NCBI GenBank assembly: GCA_045590415.1
Contig: JAZNRA010000186.1
Span: forward strand, 1 to 6,134
Direction of reading: 5' to 3'
Source of the DNA: RGIG3009 sp045590415
Lineage (GTDB): Bacteria; Bacillota; Clostridia; Oscillospirales; Acutalibacteraceae
DNA length: 6,134 nucleotides
Shown here: positions 3,768 through 6,134 of the stretch, in pieces
Position numbering within the stretch: position 1 is the stretch's first letter
Layout: each line of letters opens with the position of its first letter
Translations under genes and position numbers: made by a program
The notes under the pieces: generated by a model
What the model was told of the DNA's origin: nothing
Database searches by the model: none
Seen by the model: only the letters and a program-made list of their open reading frames with translations

Positions 3768-4841
3768 TTATAACCCCTTTAATGTTTGTACCAAGCCCTT
3801 ACCCAACAATTCAGCGGAATACAGCGCTTCCGGCAAGGTGTTGACGTCACTGCCCACCTCAACCAAAATCATACCGTTACACAACTGTTGATTGTACCGC
3901 GCATCCGCCAGCACCATCGGTCGCATCAACCCGCCGTACTGCGCGTGCAACGTTTGCTGAAGATGCGCACCGAACGAAAGGTTTTCCGCCGTATGCGGAT
4001 TGGGAACGGATTTGGTGTTCTTCATCCCCACGATGATCATCATCTGAGCGGCCTTCTGCTCGTGTATTACCGCGGTCGGTTTCACGCGTGTGCCGTCGGA
4101 CTGATAAATGGCATCGCGGTGAATATCGAGCACCACACGGATCGACGGATATTGTTTGAGGTACTTCTCCACCGCTTTGCGTGAATGTGTATACGCACCG
4201 CTGTAGGGCTGATCGTGAATCGCGATATCGTGTACGACGCCGATCCCCGCTTGCCGGAGCTGTTGCGCTACGCGTTCCCCCACCGCCACCATGTTTTTGG
4301 CGGCATCTTCGGTACGGCTCTGGGCATCGGGATTGAAAAATCCGGCGTCGTAATCCAGATAACATTCGGTGGTATGCGTGTGAGTAATCAGTACTTGGAT
4401 ATCCTGCGTATTCTTATCAAAATCAATATCAGGTGTGTGTGCCAGCGCCGCGGCAATATCCACGGCGGTTTTGGTGTTGTTTTTTATAGCAACACCTTCT
4501 ATAAAGGTCTTGCCGGCAGACATCTGCTGTGTGAGGACCACACCGGCACCCGCCTGCTTTTCAGGTATATCGGCGGAAGGGGTAGTCACCGCTTGCACCG
4601 CGACCTCGCCCAATATCACATGCTGTTCGCGGAGGGCGCCGCCCGGCGCGGCCGCAGACGGCTTCGTCACCCATCCGCTGATGATCTCGGCACTACCCTC
4701 CGGTTGCTGTAACCCGACTGACAGAAGCGCCGCTCGTTTCACGACTCTTGTTAACGCCTCCGTAGGAATTACCGCGACTCCCGCTATCACCACTCCACAC
4801 ACAGCAATCAGCGCGAGTGCTGTTAGGATTCGTTGCTTCAT
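3768..4841 (-). CDS. spoIIP: Stage II sporulation protein P, cell-wall amidase of engulfment
   Basis: SpoIIP is a membrane-anchored N-acetylmuramoyl-L-alanine amidase and endopeptidase. With SpoIID and SpoIIM it thins septal peptidoglycan and drives engulfment of the forespore. The 357-residue product starts MKQRIL, followed by a transmembrane segment (about 7-25). After a variable Ala/Thr-rich linker the catalytic domain begins near 145. Zinc-amidase-type motifs are intact: THTHTTE (H154, H156, E159), VLDIHRDA (H241) and LVEVGSDVNT (E328). ATG 4841 is chosen over an in-frame ATG at 4856. GGGTGAG lies 6 bases before 4841, no ribosome binding site precedes 4856, and a candidate promoter would start transcription near 4852. 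It lies 33 bases after gpr, the same gene order as I recall for Bacillus. Confidence 0.95.
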   Translation of the reverse strand: MKQRILTALALIAVCGVVIAGVAVIPTEALTRVVKRAALLSVGLQQPEGSAEIISGWVTKPSAAAPGGALREQHVILGEVAVQAVTTPSADIPEKQAGAGVVLTQQMSAGKTFIEGVAIKNNTKTAVDIAAALAHTPDIDFDKNTQDIQVLITHTHTTECYLDYDAGFFNPDAQSRTEDAAKNMVAVGERVAQQLRQAGIGVVHDIAIHDQPYSGAYTHSRKAVEKYLKQYPSIRVVLDIHRDAIYQSDGTRVKPTAVIHEQKAAQMMIIVGMKNTKSVPNPHTAENLSFGAHLQQTLHAQYGGLMRPMVLADARYNQQLCNGMILVEVGSDVNTLPEALYSAELLGKGLVQTLKGL

Positions 4842-4851
4842 TCCACTCTCA

Positions 4852-4888
4852 CCCATACTACCGTATGAAAAAAACTATAAAGCTATGC
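4852..4888 (-). promoter_or_regulatory. Candidate sigma-E-like promoter for spoIIP
   Basis: On the minus strand GCATAGC (4888-4882), a 14-base spacer and CATACGGT (4867-4860) match the sigma-E pattern (KMATATT, 14-15, CATACAHT) at 5 of 7 and 6 of 8 positions. This would allow mother-cell expression of spoIIP separately from forespore expression of gpr. The match is imperfect and by eye. Confidence 0.4.
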
Positions 4889-5714
4889 TTAAAAGTTCGA
4901 GCGGCGAATAGGTTGGCTGCAGGGCGGCGTGGATCGTCATGGCAAGCAAGCGCGCGGCACGTGCGATCATCAAATCGACTTCCCGCGGTGTCACCATCAT
5001 TTCGGCACCGCGCGGCGATACCGCCGTTTGCTCCGATCCGGTAAGCTCTCTGGCAAGCGTGCCCGCATCCACCACCGTCGGCACCCCTATCCCGATTACC
5101 GGAAGGTTCAGCGTTTCTCGGTTTAAGGACTTGCGGTTGTTGCTCACTCCCGACCCCGGTGAAATGCCGGTATCGGAAAGCTGGACCGTACAGCCGAGTC
5201 GCGCCACACTGCGTGCCGCCAACGCATCCACCGCGATCACGGCGGATGGATTTACCACGCGGCAAACACCGCGTACCATCTCGCTGCTTTCCAGCCCTGT
5301 GTTTCCGAGCACATCGGGTTTCAGCACCACCGTCGGCCGCAGATCGTCCAGTCCCACACTTCGGGCAAACTCCCCTTGTATGTGGCGCGTCGCCAATACC
5401 ATGGACGCGGTGCGCGGCCCCAGCGCATCGGGGGTGATCGCTTCGTTACCAAGCCCCACCACCAGCACGCTGCCGACCTCGGGAAGCAGGCGACGTAACT
5501 GCTCACCCAAAACAACGGCTTTTTTCTCAATATCTCGTTCGTCATCGGTCAGCGACGGCAGTGTCGCCGTGATATACCGACCCTCTCTTTTGCCGATGCG
5601 CGCCGCTTCTCTCTCCGTCAAATCAAGCGTGCACAATTCCATTCCCTCTGCCTGCTGCTTGTGCACCTCCGCCCGAGGAGCCGCCTCCATCGCCAAATCG
5701 GTCCGAAATTGCAT
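4875..5714 (-). CDS. gpr: Germination protease GPR
   Basis: GPR (peptidase family A25) is made in the forespore as a zymogen. It degrades small acid-soluble spore proteins at germination, releasing amino acids and freeing the DNA. The 279-residue product shows the family's hallmark stretches in order: RTDLAMEA at the N-terminus, VVGLGNEAITPDALGP (about 85-100), LKPDVLGNTGLE, AVDALAARSVARLGC, SDTGISPGSGVSNNRK and GIGVPTVVDA. ATG 5714 is chosen because AGGAG (5728-5724) is 9 bases upstream, whereas an in-frame ATG at 5723 directly abuts that site. In Bacillus the propeptide is cut within RTD|LA, as I recall. If the same holds here, only 6 residues (MQFRTD) would be removed instead of about 15. 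It is the first gene of the leftward operon gpr-spoIIP-small membrane protein. Confidence 0.96.
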   Translation of the reverse strand: MQFRTDLAMEAAPRAEVHKQQAEGMELCTLDLTEREAARIGKREGRYITATLPSLTDDERDIEKKAVVLGEQLRRLLPEVGSVLVVGLGNEAITPDALGPRTASMVLATRHIQGEFARSVGLDDLRPTVVLKPDVLGNTGLESSEMVRGVCRVVNPSAVIAVDALAARSVARLGCTVQLSDTGISPGSGVSNNRKSLNRETLNLPVIGIGVPTVVDAGTLARELTGSEQTAVSPRGAEMMVTPREVDLMIARAARLLAMTIHAALQPTYSPLELLSIAL

Positions 5715-5727
5715 ATTGCTCATCTCC

Positions 5728-5763
5728 TATTTAATAGTATTAAAAGAAAAAAACGCAATATTC
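5728..5763 (-). promoter_or_regulatory. Candidate sigma-G-like promoter of gpr
   Basis: GAATA (5763-5759) fits the sigma-G -35 pattern GHATR at all five positions. After 17 bases AATACTA (5741-5735) fits CATNHTA at six of seven. Forespore sigma-G control of gpr is established in Bacillus. The start near 5728 would fall at the first base of the AGGAG ribosome binding site, giving a leader of about 14 bases. Confidence 0.5.
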
Positions 5764-5775
5764 TGAAAAAAAGTA

Positions 5776-5811
5776 TTGATTTTCCGTAAAGTTCGTGTTA
5801 TGATAAACCCT
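5776..5811 (+). promoter_or_regulatory. Sigma-A promoter of rpsT with extended -10
   Basis: TTGATT (5776-5781), a 17-base spacer and TATGAT (5799-5804), with TG one base before the -10, form a strong promoter. The start near 5811 leaves a leader of about 40 bases. It lies back to back with the gpr promoter in a gap of about 137 bases. Confidence 0.8.
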
Positions 5812-5851
5812 GCGTGATTTAGAGTAATTCTTTTTTTGAGGAGGTGTGACA

Positions 5852-6106
5852 ATGCCCAACATTAAATCCGCTAAGAAGCGCGTTAAGGTAATCGCTGCCA
5901 AAACCGCTCAGAACAAGGCGACCCGTTCCGAACTGAAAACGGACATCAAAAAGGCAAACGCCGCGATCGAGGCCGGCGCTGACGATAAGGAACTCCTTGT
6001 CAAAGCCGCTGTCAAGAAAATTGACCAGGCCGCTGCGAAGGGACTCCTGCACAAGAATACGGCTGCACGGAGAAAGTCCGCCCTCGCCAAAAAAGTTAAC
6101 GGTTAA
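5852..6106 (+). CDS. rpsT: Ribosomal protein S20 (bS20)
   Basis: bS20 binds 16S rRNA in the body of the 30S subunit early in assembly. The 84-residue, Lys/Ala-rich product MPNIKSAKKRVKV... has the family's usual length and character. Its typical segments are KSAKKRV near the N-terminus, NKATRSELKT, KKIDQAAAKGLLHKNTAARRKS and the terminal LAKKVNG. ATG 5852 is preferred over an in-frame GTG at 5846, because AGGAGG (5839-5844) is 7 bases before 5852 and overlaps the alternative. It is divergent from gpr, a neighbourhood I recall from Bacillus. No terminator is visible in the 28 bases left in the window. Confidence 0.97.
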   Translation: MPNIKSAKKRVKVIAAKTAQNKATRSELKTDIKKANAAIEAGADDKELLVKAAVKKIDQAAAKGLLHKNTAARRKSALAKKVNG

Positions 6107-6134
6107 TCGTTCAACAAAATTGAAACGCCCTGCG

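Noticed and set aside
3877..4365. Overlapping frames on both strands across spoIIP
   Set aside because: Arg- and Ser-rich composition without motifs. The SpoIIP frame explains the region with intact catalytic motifs.
4939..5766. Long rightward open frame of 275 codons opposite gpr
   Set aside because: It is Ser/Arg/Thr-rich without domain character and lies antisense to gpr, whose family motifs are unmistakable. It is a shadow frame in GC-rich sequence.

Overview
The window looks like chromosomal DNA of a spore-forming member of the Clostridia, most likely an Oscillospirales/Ruminococcaceae-type gut bacterium. The grounds are AGGAGG-type ribosome binding sites, consensus sigma-A promoters, tRNA genes with encoded CCA, Gram-positive lipoprotein signals, and the sporulation pair gpr-spoIIP divergent from rpsT. 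That last arrangement matches the one I recall from Bacillus subtilis. The taxonomic call is inference; no rRNA or marker search was possible.

Layout from left to right. Positions 1-170 hold no gene. They contain a leftward promoter pointing out of the window and an AT-rich element of nested inverted repeats. A leftward tRNA-Leu(CAA) gene (208-294) follows, with its own promoter and terminator. A rightward gene (462-1592) encodes a lipoprotein resembling the SurA/PrsA chaperone family, with a degenerate parvulin-like part, and ends at a strong terminator. Directly after it come the promoter, gene (1691-1766) and 20-bp-stem terminator of tRNA-Gly(GCC).

The most unusual stretch is 1811-2772. 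It begins with seven different short palindromes separated by eight copies of a six-base linker. The first four linkers read TGAAAT and the last four ATTTCA, so the whole array can fold back on itself around the fourth palindrome. An extended -10 promoter follows, then a four-helix-bundle (23S rRNA intervening-sequence, S23/Avd-like) gene with a TTG start and a single frame break. The break lies exactly on an X_XXY_YYZ heptamer (A_AAC_CCG). The shifted frame ends in an ATGA overlap with a Nudix hydrolase gene, so the two genes form one translationally coupled unit. This stretch looks more AT-rich than its neighbours and may be an acquired cassette.

Positions 2788-3464 carry a separately promoted lipoprotein with an NlpC/P60 fold whose catalytic Cys and His positions are replaced. 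It converges on the leftward operon gpr - spoIIP - small membrane protein (5714 to 3458), and the two converging genes share a bidirectional terminator. Gpr degrades small acid-soluble spore proteins at germination. SpoIIP is a cell-wall amidase of engulfment. Candidate forespore (sigma-G-like) and mother-cell (sigma-E-like) promoters sit before gpr and spoIIP respectively. The window ends with rpsT (ribosomal protein S20), transcribed rightward from its own extended -10 promoter.
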